From NCBI GenBank assembly GCA_016870395.1, contig VGBT01000014.1, positions 1 through 61,969 on the forward strand: DNA of 61,969 bases, read 5' to 3'. This document shows positions 31,611 to 39,132 of the stretch, piece after piece. This stretch comes from Actinomycetota bacterium. Lineage in GTDB: Bacteria; Actinomycetota; Acidimicrobiia; IMCC26256; JAENVU01. Numbering within the stretch: the first letter of the stretch is position 1; each line of letters opens with the position of its first letter. The notes beneath the pieces are model-generated. The model saw nothing but the letters and a program-made list of their open reading frames with translations, did no database searches and was not told the origin of the DNA. Position numbers and translations under genes: made by a program.

Positions 31611-32944
31611 GGGCCAGGCGCGCGCGCGTGACGGCTCGCGACGTGGCCCTTGCCGCGCTGGTTCGGGTGGAAGGCGGGGCATACGCGAACGTCGCGCTTC
31701 CCGCAGCCCTGCGCGCCAGCGCGCTCGACGCACGCGAGCGGGCCCAGGCGACCGACCTCGTCTACGGGACGCTCCGGCGGCAGCGGGCGCTCGACCATCT
31801 GCTGGAGCAGGTGATGGACCGCGACCTCGACGATCTCGACCCCCCGGTGCGGGCCGCGTTGCGCATCGGCACGCGTCAGCTCGTCGAGGGCGTGCGGCCG
31901 CACGCGGCCGTGAGCGCGACGGTCGATGCGGCAGCGAAGGTGGCACCTCGAGCCAGGGGCTACGTCAACGCGGTGCTACGGCAGGTGGCCGAGCTCGGTC
32001 CGCCATGGCCGTGGCCCGAGGGAGCCGACCCGGCATCGGTCGCGGTCCGCGCGTCGATGCCCGACTGGGTCGTCGAGCTCCTGGTGGAGGACATCGGCCT
32101 CGTCGCCGCGCTCGGGGTCGTCGAGTCGGCGTCGCGCCCCGCCGCGCTCACGCTTCGGCCGAACCCGCTGCGTACCGATCCGGATGCGCTCGCGGCCGAG
32201 CTCGAGGCCGGTGGGGCGAGCGTGGGGCGCGGCGAGCTCGTCCCCGACGCCCTCGTCGTGCTCGGCGCCGGCGACCCGGCCGTGCTCCCCGCCATCGCAG
32301 GCGGTCGGGCGACCCCCCAGGACCAGGCCAGTCAGGCGGTCGCCGCGTCCGTCGGAGCGGTGGCTGGTCAACGGGTACTCGAGATCGGCGCGGCCCCCGG
32401 CGGGAAGGTGAGCGCGATCGCTGAGCTGATGGGTGACGACGGTCTCGTGGTCGCGGTGGACGTCGATGCCGGGCGCCTCCGCCTGGTGACGGACGCGCGC
32501 GCTCGGCTGGGGTTGCGTGCCGTCGTTCCGGTGCAGGCCGACGGTCACCGACTTCCGCTGCGCGTGCGATCGTTCGATCGGGTGCTGCTCGACGCGCCGT
32601 GCACCGGTCTCGGTGTGCTCCGACGCCGCCCGGAAGCGCGATGGCGTCTTCGTCCCGAGCAGGTCTTCGAGCTCGCGGATCTCCAGCGCGAGCTGCTGCA
32701 CAGCGCGGCGGAGCTCGTGTGCTTGGGTGGGCTGCTCGTCTACTCGGTGTGCACCCTCACCGCGGCGGAGACCCGCGACGTGGGTGAGTGGGCGGTCGGG
32801 ACACTCGGCGACTTCGTGCCCGAGGCGCCGCCCGGGGCGCCCTGGGAGCCCGACGGCCCGGGCGCGCGCCTGTTGCCCCAGGCGGCCGGGACCGACGGGA
32901 TGTGGTTGCTGCGCCTGCGCAGGACCGGCGAACCCCGCGGGTAG
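31607..32944 (+). CDS. rsmB: 16S rRNA (cytosine-967-C5)-methyltransferase
   Basis: Methylates C967 of 16S rRNA with SAM. The 445-residue protein has an N-terminal NusB-like RNA-binding domain (ARERAQATDLVYGTLRRQRALD), then the methyltransferase fold with VLEIGAAPGGK (motif I), DAPCTGLGVLRRRPEARW (motif IV, catalytic Cys) and YSVCTLTAAET (motif VI Cys). Start is GTG 31607 (overlapping fmt) or GTG 31628. Confidence 0.95.
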   Translation: MRARRARVTARDVALAALVRVEGGAYANVALPAALRASALDARERAQATDLVYGTLRRQRALDHLLEQVMDRDLDDLDPPVRAALRIGTRQLVEGVRPHAAVSATVDAAAKVAPRARGYVNAVLRQVAELGPPWPWPEGADPASVAVRASMPDWVVELLVEDIGLVAALGVVESASRPAALTLRPNPLRTDPDALAAELEAGGASVGRGELVPDALVVLGAGDPAVLPAIAGGRATPQDQASQAVAASVGAVAGQRVLEIGAAPGGKVSAIAELMGDDGLVVAVDVDAGRLRLVTDARARLGLRAVVPVQADGHRLPLRVRSFDRVLLDAPCTGLGVLRRRPEARWRLRPEQVFELADLQRELLHSAAELVCLGGLLVYSVCTLTAAETRDVGEWAVGTLGDFVPEAPPGAPWEPDGPGARLLPQAAGTDGMWLLRLRRTGEPRG

Positions 32945-32954
32945 GGTGCGACGC

Positions 32955-33611
32955 ATGGGCAAGATCGCACCGTCGATCCTCTCGGCCGACTTCGCACAGC
33001 TCGCCGCGGAGGTCGATCGCGTGCGTCCGGAGGCCGACCTCCTCCACGTCGACGTGATGGACGGCCACTTCGTGCCCAACCTCACGATCGGTGCGCCGGT
33101 GGTGCGGTGCCTCCGACCGCGCACGGATCTGTACCTCGACTGTCACCTGATGATCAACAACCCCGGTGACCTGCTCGACGACTTTGCGAAGGCCGGCGCC
33201 GACTCGTGCACCGTGCACGTCGAGCTCGGTGACCCCCGTCCGCTCTTCGACCGGATGCGCGCACACGGGATGCGGGTCGGACTGGTGCACAACCCCGAGA
33301 CCCCGCTCGACGCCGTGCTGCCGTACCTGGAGGACATCGATCTTCTGCTCTTCATGAGCGTGCACCCCGGATTCGGCGGGCAGGCGTTCATCCCGTCGGT
33401 GCTCGACAAGCTGCGGGCGGCCCGGAAGATCGTCGACGAGCGTGGCCTCGCCGTGGAGCTCGAGATCGACGGCGGCATCAACGCGCAGACTGCGCCGCTC
33501 GCCGCCGCCGCCGGGGCCGACATCCTCGTCGCGGGGAGCGCGGTGTTCCGCACGGCCGACCCGGTCGCCGCGGCACGCACCATCCGGGACGCCGCATGGC
33601 CGAACGGGTAG
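32955..33611 (+). CDS. rpe: ribulose-phosphate 3-epimerase
   Basis: Interconverts ribulose-5-P and xylulose-5-P in the pentose phosphate pathway, supplying ribulose-5-P to the riboflavin genes downstream. The 218-residue barrel has APSILSADF, HVDVMDGHFVPNLT, SVHPGFGGQAF and the IDGGIN phosphate segment. All metal ligands (His, Asp, His, Asp) appear present. Confidence 0.97.
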   Translation: MGKIAPSILSADFAQLAAEVDRVRPEADLLHVDVMDGHFVPNLTIGAPVVRCLRPRTDLYLDCHLMINNPGDLLDDFAKAGADSCTVHVELGDPRPLFDRMRAHGMRVGLVHNPETPLDAVLPYLEDIDLLLFMSVHPGFGGQAFIPSVLDKLRAARKIVDERGLAVELEIDGGINAQTAPLAAAAGADILVAGSAVFRTADPVAAARTIRDAAWPNG

Positions 33612-34093
33612 CGCACCTGGCCGCGAAGGTCCTCACCGTCTCCGACGGCGTCGCCGCCGGAACGCGCGAAGACCACGCGGGTGTCGCGCTCGTCGCCCGG
33701 CTGGGCGAACGCGGTTTCGACGTCGTGGAACACCGCGTGGTGGCGGACGGGATCGCACCGGTCGCGGCGGCGCTGCAGGCGATGACCGAGGGGTTCGCGG
33801 GGCTCGTGGTCACCACGGGCGGGACCGGGTTCGGGCCCCGCGACCTCACCCCCGAAGGCACCGCGGAAGTTCTCGAGCGTGACGCACCCGGAATCGTCGA
33901 GGCGATCCGACGGTCGGGCGACGAAGCCGACCGCGGATTCGGGATGCTGTCACGGGCTCGAGCCGGGACGGTGGGCCGGGCACTCGTCGTGAACACGCCG
34001 GGCTCGTCGAATGGCGCCCTCGAGGCACTCGAGGTGGTGCTCCCGGTGGTGAGCCACTCGCTCGAGCTGCTCCGCGGCGATCGTCCCCATTGA
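33596..34093 (+). CDS. molybdenum cofactor biosynthesis protein (MogA/MoaB family)
   Basis: A 165-residue molybdopterin adenylyltransferase-like protein, which activates molybdopterin for metal insertion. Visible: VLTVSDGVAAGTREDHAG, LVVTTGGTGFGPRDLTPE (the MPT-binding loop) and the C-terminal NTPGSSNGALEAL. It overlaps the end of rpe by 16 nt. MogA and MoaB cannot be told apart from sequence alone. No other moco genes are nearby. Confidence 0.9.
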   Translation: MAERVAHLAAKVLTVSDGVAAGTREDHAGVALVARLGERGFDVVEHRVVADGIAPVAAALQAMTEGFAGLVVTTGGTGFGPRDLTPEGTAEVLERDAPGIVEAIRRSGDEADRGFGMLSRARAGTVGRALVVNTPGSSNGALEALEVVLPVVSHSLELLRGDRPH

Positions 34094-34104
34094 CCCCGGG
34101 ATCG

Positions 34105-34126
34105 GAATAGAAACGCGTTTCAATTC
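34105..34126. promoter_or_regulatory. 22-bp palindrome over the riboflavin promoter
   Basis: GAATAGAAACG-CGTTTCAATTC is a near-perfect palindrome (10 of 11 positions) centred at 34115/34116. It lies just upstream of the extended -10 TGCTAACCT (34139-34147), over the -35 region, where a repressor would bind. The symmetry is typical of a TetR-type operator; the regulator is unknown. Confidence 0.6.
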
Positions 34127-34138
34127 TGGTCGGGATCG

Positions 34139-34147
34139 TGCTAACCT
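34139..34147 (+). promoter_or_regulatory. extended -10 promoter of the riboflavin operon
   Basis: TGCTAACCT, with TAACCT at 34142-34147, is about 20 nt upstream of the first paired bases of the FMN riboswitch. A poor -35 (TTTCAA, 34118) lies 18 nt away and overlaps the palindrome. Confidence 0.45.
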
Positions 34148-34167
34148 GACCGGACAGTCAAGAGAAG

Positions 34168-34320
34168 CGCCCTCGGGGTACGGGTGAAAGTCCCGACCGG
34201 CGGTGACCACGGCTCGGGCTCCGCCCGATCCTGGAAGCCCGCGAACCCACGGCCTCCAGCCGTGGGCCGACTCCGTGAGACTCGGAGGCCGACGGTTACA
34301 GTCCGGATGGGAGAGGGTCG
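34168..34320 (+). ncRNA. FMN riboswitch (RFN element)
   Basis: An RNA aptamer that binds FMN and represses riboflavin genes. Conserved blocks are present in order: GGGTACGGGTGAAAGTCCC, GACCGGCGGTGA, AGCCCGCGA, GTGAGACTCGGAGGCCGA, CGGTTACAGTCCGGATGGGAGAG. The P1 stem pairs CCCTC (34170-34174) with GAGGG (34313-34317). One arm is extended to a long GC stem (CCCACGGC...GCCGTGGG). The rib genes follow. No U-tract terminator is seen after it, so control is probably at translation. Confidence 0.97.
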
Positions 34321-34385
34321 AGCGGGTCCGGTGCGCGTCGCGCGTGCCCGGGCTCGACGTGGTGTGCACCCCGTGGGCCGGACGA

Positions 34386-34401
34386 CCACCGAGGACGGTG
34401 G
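34386..34401 (+). promoter_or_regulatory. hairpin in the riboswitch expression region
   Basis: CCACCG-AGGA-CGGTGG is a perfect 6-bp stem with loop AGGA, about 65 nt after the aptamer. It overlaps the in-frame GTG (34398) and is next to GGGGAGAG, so it may hide a ribosome-binding site. Its pairing partner in the FMN-free state is not clear. Confidence 0.45.
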
Positions 34402-34433
34402 GGAGAGCCTTGGGGACGACCGACGGCGAGCTG

Positions 34434-35531
34434 ATGGAGCGGGCCCGGGTGCTGGGCCTCGACGCTCGGCTGCGCACACCTCCCAACCCCTGGGTGGGTT
34501 GCGTGATCGTCTCCGGTGGCGAGATCGTCGGCGAGGGTGCCACCCGGCCTCCCGGAGGGCCTCATGCCGAGGTCGAGGCGTTGGTGGCTGCAGGCGCTCG
34601 AGCCCGGGGCGCGACGGCCTACCTGACCCTCGAGCCCTGCGCGCACCACGGCCGAACGCCACCCTGTGCCGACGCGCTGATCGACGCCGGGATCCGTCGC
34701 GTCGTGACCGCGATCGAGGATCCCGATCCGGCCGTCGCGGGGGCGGGGCACGCCCGACTGCGCGCTGGCGGGATCGAGGTCGTCGTCGGCGTCGAGGCGA
34801 CGGGGGTGGCCGAGGACCTCGCGCCGTACCTGCACCAGCGGCGCACCGGCCGGGCGTTCTGCCTCTGCAAGACCGCGATGAGCCTCGACGGCCGCACGGC
34901 CGCGGCCGACGGCTCCTCGCAGTGGATCACCGGCCCCGAGGCACGCGCCGACGGGCATCGACTGCGGGCCGAGTCCCAGGCGGTCGTCGTGGGCCCCTTG
35001 ACCGCCCGCCACGACCGACCGTCGCTCACGGCCCGTGACCTCGAGCCGGCCCCTCCCCGCCAACCGCTGCGGGTCCTGCTCGACGCGGCGGGGCATGTCG
35101 AGGTTGCCGGCCCGCTCTTCGACCCCCGCCTCGCGCCGACCCTCGTGGTCACCACGGGTGCCTCCCCGGTGGCCGCGCGCGAGGCGTGGGCAACCGCAGG
35201 CGTCGATGTGGTCGTGGTCGGGAGCGGCCCTCGCGGGCGCGGCGTTGATCTCGTGGCCACGCTCGAGCTTCTCGCGACCGAGCGCGGTGTGCTCCAGGCG
35301 ATGGTCGAGGGCGGTGGCCGCCTCCACGGCGCACTCGTCGCCGAAGGACTCGTTGACCGGCTCGTCGCCTACGTCGCGCCGGTGATCCTGGGTGAGCAGG
35401 GCCTTGCGGTTTTCGGCTTCGACGGCCCGGCCACGCTGGCCGACGCCCAGCGCTGGCAGGTCACCGACTGCACCCGCCTCGGCCAGGACGTGCGCCTGAC
35501 GTTCGATCCCATGCCGACCGGGGACGCGTGA
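34434..35531 (+). CDS. ribD: bifunctional diaminohydroxyphosphoribosylaminopyrimidine deaminase / reductase
   Basis: Catalyses the deamination and side-chain reduction in riboflavin synthesis. The N-terminal deaminase has the zinc motifs HAEVEAL and PCAHHGRTPPCADAL; the C-terminal reductase has KTAMSLDGRTAA and MVEGGGRLHGALV near the end. The ATG at 34434 (MERARVLGLDARLRTPPNPWVG) gives the normal family N-terminus, about 365 residues. GTG 34398 and TTG 34410 are in frame and nearer to purine-rich tracts, so the start is uncertain. First gene under the FMN riboswitch. Confidence 0.93.
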   Translation: MERARVLGLDARLRTPPNPWVGCVIVSGGEIVGEGATRPPGGPHAEVEALVAAGARARGATAYLTLEPCAHHGRTPPCADALIDAGIRRVVTAIEDPDPAVAGAGHARLRAGGIEVVVGVEATGVAEDLAPYLHQRRTGRAFCLCKTAMSLDGRTAAADGSSQWITGPEARADGHRLRAESQAVVVGPLTARHDRPSLTARDLEPAPPRQPLRVLLDAAGHVEVAGPLFDPRLAPTLVVTTGASPVAAREAWATAGVDVVVVGSGPRGRGVDLVATLELLATERGVLQAMVEGGGRLHGALVAEGLVDRLVAYVAPVILGEQGLAVFGFDGPATLADAQRWQVTDCTRLGQDVRLTFDPMPTGDA

Positions 35532-36220
35532 TGTTCACGGGGATCGTGGAGGAGCTCGGCTCGGTGCGCGCAGTCGTCGCGAGCGACGGCGGCGCGCGGA
35601 TCGAGATCGCCGCGACCACCGTGCTCGACGACGCGGCCCTCGGTGCCTCGATCGCGGTGAACGGGTGCTGTCTCACTGTCGTCGAGCTCGGCGACGGGTG
35701 GTGGGCGGCCGACGCGGTCGCCGAGACGCTCGACCGCACGAGCCTCGGCGCACTCGAGGCCGGCGATCCCGTCAACCTCGAGCGCCCCGTGCGGCCGAAC
35801 GATCGCCTCGGTGGACACATCGTGCAGGGCCACGTCGACGGGGTCGGGGTGCTCGTGGATCGGCACCCCGCGCCGGACGGCTCCACCCGCATGCGGTTCT
35901 CGGCCCCGGAGTCGGTCCGCCGCTACCTCGTGGAGAAGGGCTCGGTGGCGGTCGACGGCATCAGCCTCACCGTCACCGCGCTGCACGACGACGACCGAAT
36001 CGGCCGGGGCGCGGACGGCCCCGCCGGTTTCGAGGTCGCCGTGATCCCGCACACCCTTGCGGTGACGACGCTGGGTGCCAGGCAGCCCGGCGAGCCCGTG
36101 AACCTCGAAGCCGACGTGCTGGCCAAGCACGTCGAGCGACTGCTCGCAGGAGCGGCGGACGGCCACGGAGTGGCGGCGCCGGGCATCCCGGCGCCGAGTG
36201 AGCGCGACCAGAGAGGCTGA
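35531..36220 (+). CDS. ribE: riboflavin synthase alpha chain
   Basis: Dismutates two lumazines to riboflavin. The 229-residue protein has the two tandem lumazine-binding repeats (MFTGIVEELGSV at the N-terminus and GHIVQGHVDGVG near 95-106) and the usual NLEADVLAKHVERLLA end of the family. About 27 further residues come from a family B palindromic element (36142-36211) that is read through: LAGAADGHG to PSERDQRG. ATG at 35531 is chosen over GTG 35528 because MFTGIVEE is the family start. It overlaps ribD. Confidence 0.94.
   Translation: MFTGIVEELGSVRAVVASDGGARIEIAATTVLDDAALGASIAVNGCCLTVVELGDGWWAADAVAETLDRTSLGALEAGDPVNLERPVRPNDRLGGHIVQGHVDGVGVLVDRHPAPDGSTRMRFSAPESVRRYLVEKGSVAVDGISLTVTALHDDDRIGRGADGPAGFEVAVIPHTLAVTTLGARQPGEPVNLEADVLAKHVERLLAGAADGHGVAAPGIPAPSERDQRG
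36142..36211. repeat. family B palindromic element, copy 2 (inside ribE 3' end)
   Basis: It starts GCTCGCAGGAGCGGCG and ends GAGTGAGCGCGACCAG. The centre is a perfect 9-bp stem GGCGCCGGG (36175-36183) / CCCGGCGCC (36187-36195) with loop CAT. Same layout as copy 1, with a different but still paired central stem. It encodes the ribE C-terminal tail, and its end lies just before the ribBA ribosome-binding site. Confidence 0.8.
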
Positions 36221-36221
36221 C

Positions 36222-37445
36222 ATGTTCACCCACATCGAGAACGCGATCGCAGCGGTCGCCCGTGGCGAGATCGTCGTCGTCGTCGACGACGAGGACCGCG
36301 AGAACGAGGGGGATCTCATCATGGCCGCCGAGAAGGTCACGGCCGAGGCCATGGGCTTTTTCGTGCGCCACACGAGCGGGGTCATCTGCATGCCGATGGT
36401 GGGGGAGCGGCTCGACGCGCTCCAGATCCCGCTCATGGTGCACGACAACACCGAGTCGCAGCGCACCGCGTTCACCATCTCGGTCGACGCGCGCAGTGGC
36501 ATCACCACCGGCATCTCCGCGGCGGACCGCGCGACCACGGTGCGCACGCTCATCGAACACTCGTCGACCCCGGCTGACCTCGTGCGTCCGGGTCACATCT
36601 TCCCCTTGCGGTACCGGGAGGGCGGCGTGCTCAAGCGCGCCGGGCACACCGAGGCGTCGGTCGACCTCGCCCGGCTCGCCGGCTGCGAGGCAGCCGGGGT
36701 CCTCGCGGAGGTGGTGAACGACGACGGCACGATGGCCCGGATGCCCCAGCTTGAGACGTTCGCAGCCGAGCACGGGCTCCACCTCATCTCGATCGCGGAT
36801 CTGGTCCGCTACCGGCGCCATCGCGAGAAGCTGGTGCGACGGGTCAGCGAGGCCCGTATCCCGACGCGCCACGGGGACTTCACGGCCTACGTCTTCGAGA
36901 GCCTGCTCGACGGGGTCGAGCACATGGCGTTCGTCCGCGGCGAGGTCTCCGGTCAGGAGAACGTGCTGGTGCGCGTGCACTCGGAGTGCCTGACCGGTGA
37001 CGTGTTCGGGTCGATGCGCTGCGACTGCGGGTTGCAGCTCGACCGGGCGCTCGCGCAGATCGCCGAGGCCGGGCGGGGCGTCGTCGTGTACCTGCGGGGC
37101 CACGAGGGCCGTGGCATCGGCCTGGGCCACAAGCTGCGTGCGTACACGCTCCAAGACCAGGGTCGTGACACGGTGGAGGCGAACGAGGACCTGGGCTTCC
37201 CGGCCGACTCGCGTGAGTACGGGATCGGGAGCCAGGTCCTCGTCGACCTGGGGATCACGACGATGCGACTCATGACGAACAACCCGGCGAAGTACGGCGG
37301 GCTCGAGGGCTTCGGCCTCGAGATCGTCGAGCGGGTGCCACTGTCGGTCACGCCGAACCGCGAGAACATCGCGTACCTGCGTGCCAAGCAGGAGAAGCTC
37401 GGCCATCTCCTCGACATCGCCGACGAGGAGATCGGCGGATCGTGA
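36222..37445 (+). CDS. ribBA: bifunctional DHBP synthase / GTP cyclohydrolase II
   Basis: Makes dihydroxybutanone phosphate from ribulose-5-P and opens GTP, the two entry points of riboflavin synthesis. The 407-residue protein has the RibB domain (DDEDRENEGDLIMAAEKV near 22-39, TEASVDLARLAG) and the RibA domain with zinc Cys in SECLTGDVFGSMRCDCGLQL and the RGHEGRGIGLGHKL loop. ATG at 36222 follows GAGAGG; the GTG at 36198 would start within the repeat element. Confidence 0.97.
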   Translation: MFTHIENAIAAVARGEIVVVVDDEDRENEGDLIMAAEKVTAEAMGFFVRHTSGVICMPMVGERLDALQIPLMVHDNTESQRTAFTISVDARSGITTGISAADRATTVRTLIEHSSTPADLVRPGHIFPLRYREGGVLKRAGHTEASVDLARLAGCEAAGVLAEVVNDDGTMARMPQLETFAAEHGLHLISIADLVRYRRHREKLVRRVSEARIPTRHGDFTAYVFESLLDGVEHMAFVRGEVSGQENVLVRVHSECLTGDVFGSMRCDCGLQLDRALAQIAEAGRGVVVYLRGHEGRGIGLGHKLRAYTLQDQGRDTVEANEDLGFPADSREYGIGSQVLVDLGITTMRLMTNNPAKYGGLEGFGLEIVERVPLSVTPNRENIAYLRAKQEKLGHLLDIADEEIGGS

Positions 37446-37472
37446 CGTCGAACGCGCAGGAGGCACGAGCCG

Positions 37473-37958
37473 ATGGGTGAGTACGCCGCTCCCGGCGAGG
37501 CGGTCGACGGCGCAGGGATCCGCGTCGCCGTGGTCGTCAGCCGGTTCAACCCGGACATCACCGGGCCCCTGCTCGAGGGCACGCGCCGGGCGCTCGCCGT
37601 GCGGGGAGTGGTCGACGACGACGTGACCGTCGCGTGGGTCCCCGGCGCCTTCGAGCTGCCACTCGTGGCCAAGGTGCTCGCCGGCTCCGGCGCGTGCGAC
37701 GCGGTCGTCTGTCTCGGTGCGGTGATCCGGGGCGACACCCCGCACTTCGACTACGTGGCCGGCGAGGCGGCCCGGGGCCTCCAGGAGGCGGCGCTCAGCA
37801 CCGGCGTCCCGGTCGTGTTCGGCGTCCTGACCACCGACACCCGACAGCAAGCGCTCGACCGGGTGGGAGGCAGCGAGGGCCACAAGGGCGAGGAGGCGGC
37901 GCTCACCGCGCTCGAGATGGTCGCATTGTTACGTCATCTGCCTCGCCAGCGCGACTAG
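37473..37958 (+). CDS. ribH: 6,7-dimethyl-8-ribityllumazine synthase
   Basis: Condenses the two RibBA/RibD products to lumazine; normally a 60-mer or pentamer. The 161-residue protein has VVSRFNPDITGPLLEGT, AWVPGAFELPLVAK, and GAVIRGDTPHFDYVAGEAA with the catalytic His near 89. GTCGAACGCGCAGGAGG lies upstream of the ATG. Confidence 0.97.
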   Translation: MGEYAAPGEAVDGAGIRVAVVVSRFNPDITGPLLEGTRRALAVRGVVDDDVTVAWVPGAFELPLVAKVLAGSGACDAVVCLGAVIRGDTPHFDYVAGEAARGLQEAALSTGVPVVFGVLTTDTRQQALDRVGGSEGHKGEEAALTALEMVALLRHLPRQRD

Positions 37959-37971
37959 AAACGACGTTCGC

Positions 37972-38847
37972 ATGCTGCGCATCGTCCTCCCCAAGGGCTC
38001 ACTCGAGCGAGCCACCTTCCAGCTCTTCGAAGACGCCGACCTCACCGTCCAGCGCGCGTCCGACGTCGACTACCGGGGGACCATCGACGACCCGAGGGTC
38101 CTGGACGTGACAGTGCTGCGCCCCCAGGAGATCCCGCGGTACGTGGCCGAGGGCCTCTTCGACGTCGGGGTCACCGGTCGCGACTGGGTCGAGGAGACGG
38201 GTGCCGACGTCGAGACGCTCACCGAGCTCCACTACTCGAAGGCGACGGCTCGCCCGATCCGCATGGTGCTCGCGGTGGCGGGCGACTCGCCCGTGTTGTC
38301 GGTCGCCGATCTCCCGCCGGGCGTGCGCGTGCACACCGAGTACCCCGAGCTGACGCGTCGCTTCCTGACCGACGCGGGCATCCGGGCCGAGGTCACGCTG
38401 TCCTACGGCGCGACCGAGGCGAAGATTCCGGAGATCGCCGATGCAGTGGTGGAGATCACCGAGACGGGCCGCGCACTGCGCGCCGCAGGCCTGAAGATCC
38501 TCGACACGATCCTCGTGTCGTACACGGAGCTGATCGCTAACCGCGACTCGTTCGCCGACCCCGACAAGCACAAGGCGATGGAGCAGGTGATGACGCTGCT
38601 CACCGGCGCGCTAGAGGCGCGTGGGCGCGTGCTGGTCAAGCTCAACGTCGAAGCGAGCGTGCTCGACGCGGTGATCGGCCTGCTCCCCGCGTTGAAGTCG
38701 CCGACCATCTCGGAGCTGTTCGGCGAGGACGGATACGCGGTGGAGACCGTCGTCGCGAAGTCGGAGATCAACACCCTGATCCCGGCGCTGAAGGACGCGG
38801 GTGCGACGGGGATCATCGAGCTGCCGATCGCGAAGATCGTCCACTAG
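37972..38847 (+). CDS. hisG: ATP phosphoribosyltransferase (long form)
   Basis: First enzyme of histidine synthesis. The 291-residue long form has LRIVLPKGSLE at the start, DVGVTGRDWVEETG, the PRPP loop EITETGRALRAAGLKIL near 161-177, and a C-terminal ACT-like histidine-feedback domain (VEASVLDAVIGLLPALKSPT and ELPIAKIV). In many actinobacteria hisE precedes hisG after ribH; here hisE is absent and must lie elsewhere. Confidence 0.97.
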   Translation: MLRIVLPKGSLERATFQLFEDADLTVQRASDVDYRGTIDDPRVLDVTVLRPQEIPRYVAEGLFDVGVTGRDWVEETGADVETLTELHYSKATARPIRMVLAVAGDSPVLSVADLPPGVRVHTEYPELTRRFLTDAGIRAEVTLSYGATEAKIPEIADAVVEITETGRALRAAGLKILDTILVSYTELIANRDSFADPDKHKAMEQVMTLLTGALEARGRVLVKLNVEASVLDAVIGLLPALKSPTISELFGEDGYAVETVVAKSEINTLIPALKDAGATGIIELPIAKIVH

Positions 38848-38849
38848 CC

Positions 38850-39059
38850 GTGGGCGAGCTGGTGATGGGGACGGTCGTCGCCTTCGACGAGCGCCGGGGC
38901 CTAGGGGAGATCGAAGGCCCCGACGGTGCCCGGTTCTCCTTCCAGTGCACGCGCATCGCCGACGGTTCACGCGTCGTCACGGTGGGCGCGCCGGTCACCT
39001 TCCGGGTGGTGGCCGGGCTGCTCGGCCGCTGGGAGGCCACCGACATCGAGAAGAGTTGA
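38850..39059 (+). CDS. degenerate cold-shock-domain protein
   Basis: A 69-residue protein of a single cold-shock fold. The layout MGTVVAFDERRGLGEIEG resembles the RNP1 strand of Csp (usually KGFGFI), and RFSFQCTRI stands where RNP2 (VFVHFS) is. Several aromatic RNA-binding residues are replaced, so its binding may be altered. It starts with GTG at 38850, just 2 nt after hisG, and is followed by a family A palindrome. Confidence 0.72.
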   Translation: MGELVMGTVVAFDERRGLGEIEGPDGARFSFQCTRIADGSRVVTVGAPVTFRVVAGLLGRWEATDIEKS

Positions 39060-39064
39060 TCCCC

Positions 39065-39114
39065 CCGGATTGTTGCCTGAGGAGCGCATACCGCTCCCTT
39101 CGCAACAATCCCGG
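39065..39114. repeat. family A structured palindrome, copy 2 (between convergent genes)
   Basis: Outer stem ATTGTTGC (39069-39076) / GCAACAAT (39102-39109), flanked by CCGG/CCGG. Internal loop CTGAG/CCTTC. Inner stem GAGCG (39082-39086) / CGCTC (39092-39096), loop CATAC. It lies between the convergent cold-shock gene and the GH15 gene, where a bidirectional terminator would be expected. No T-tract. Confidence 0.75.
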
Positions 39115-39132
39115 CCGGTCGGTCGGTCGGGC

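Noticed and set aside
34105-34126. The rib palindrome as a KstR (cholesterol) operator
   Set aside because: It contains AAC-GC-GTT, but the outer T and A required by the KstR pattern are not at the right positions, and no steroid genes are nearby.
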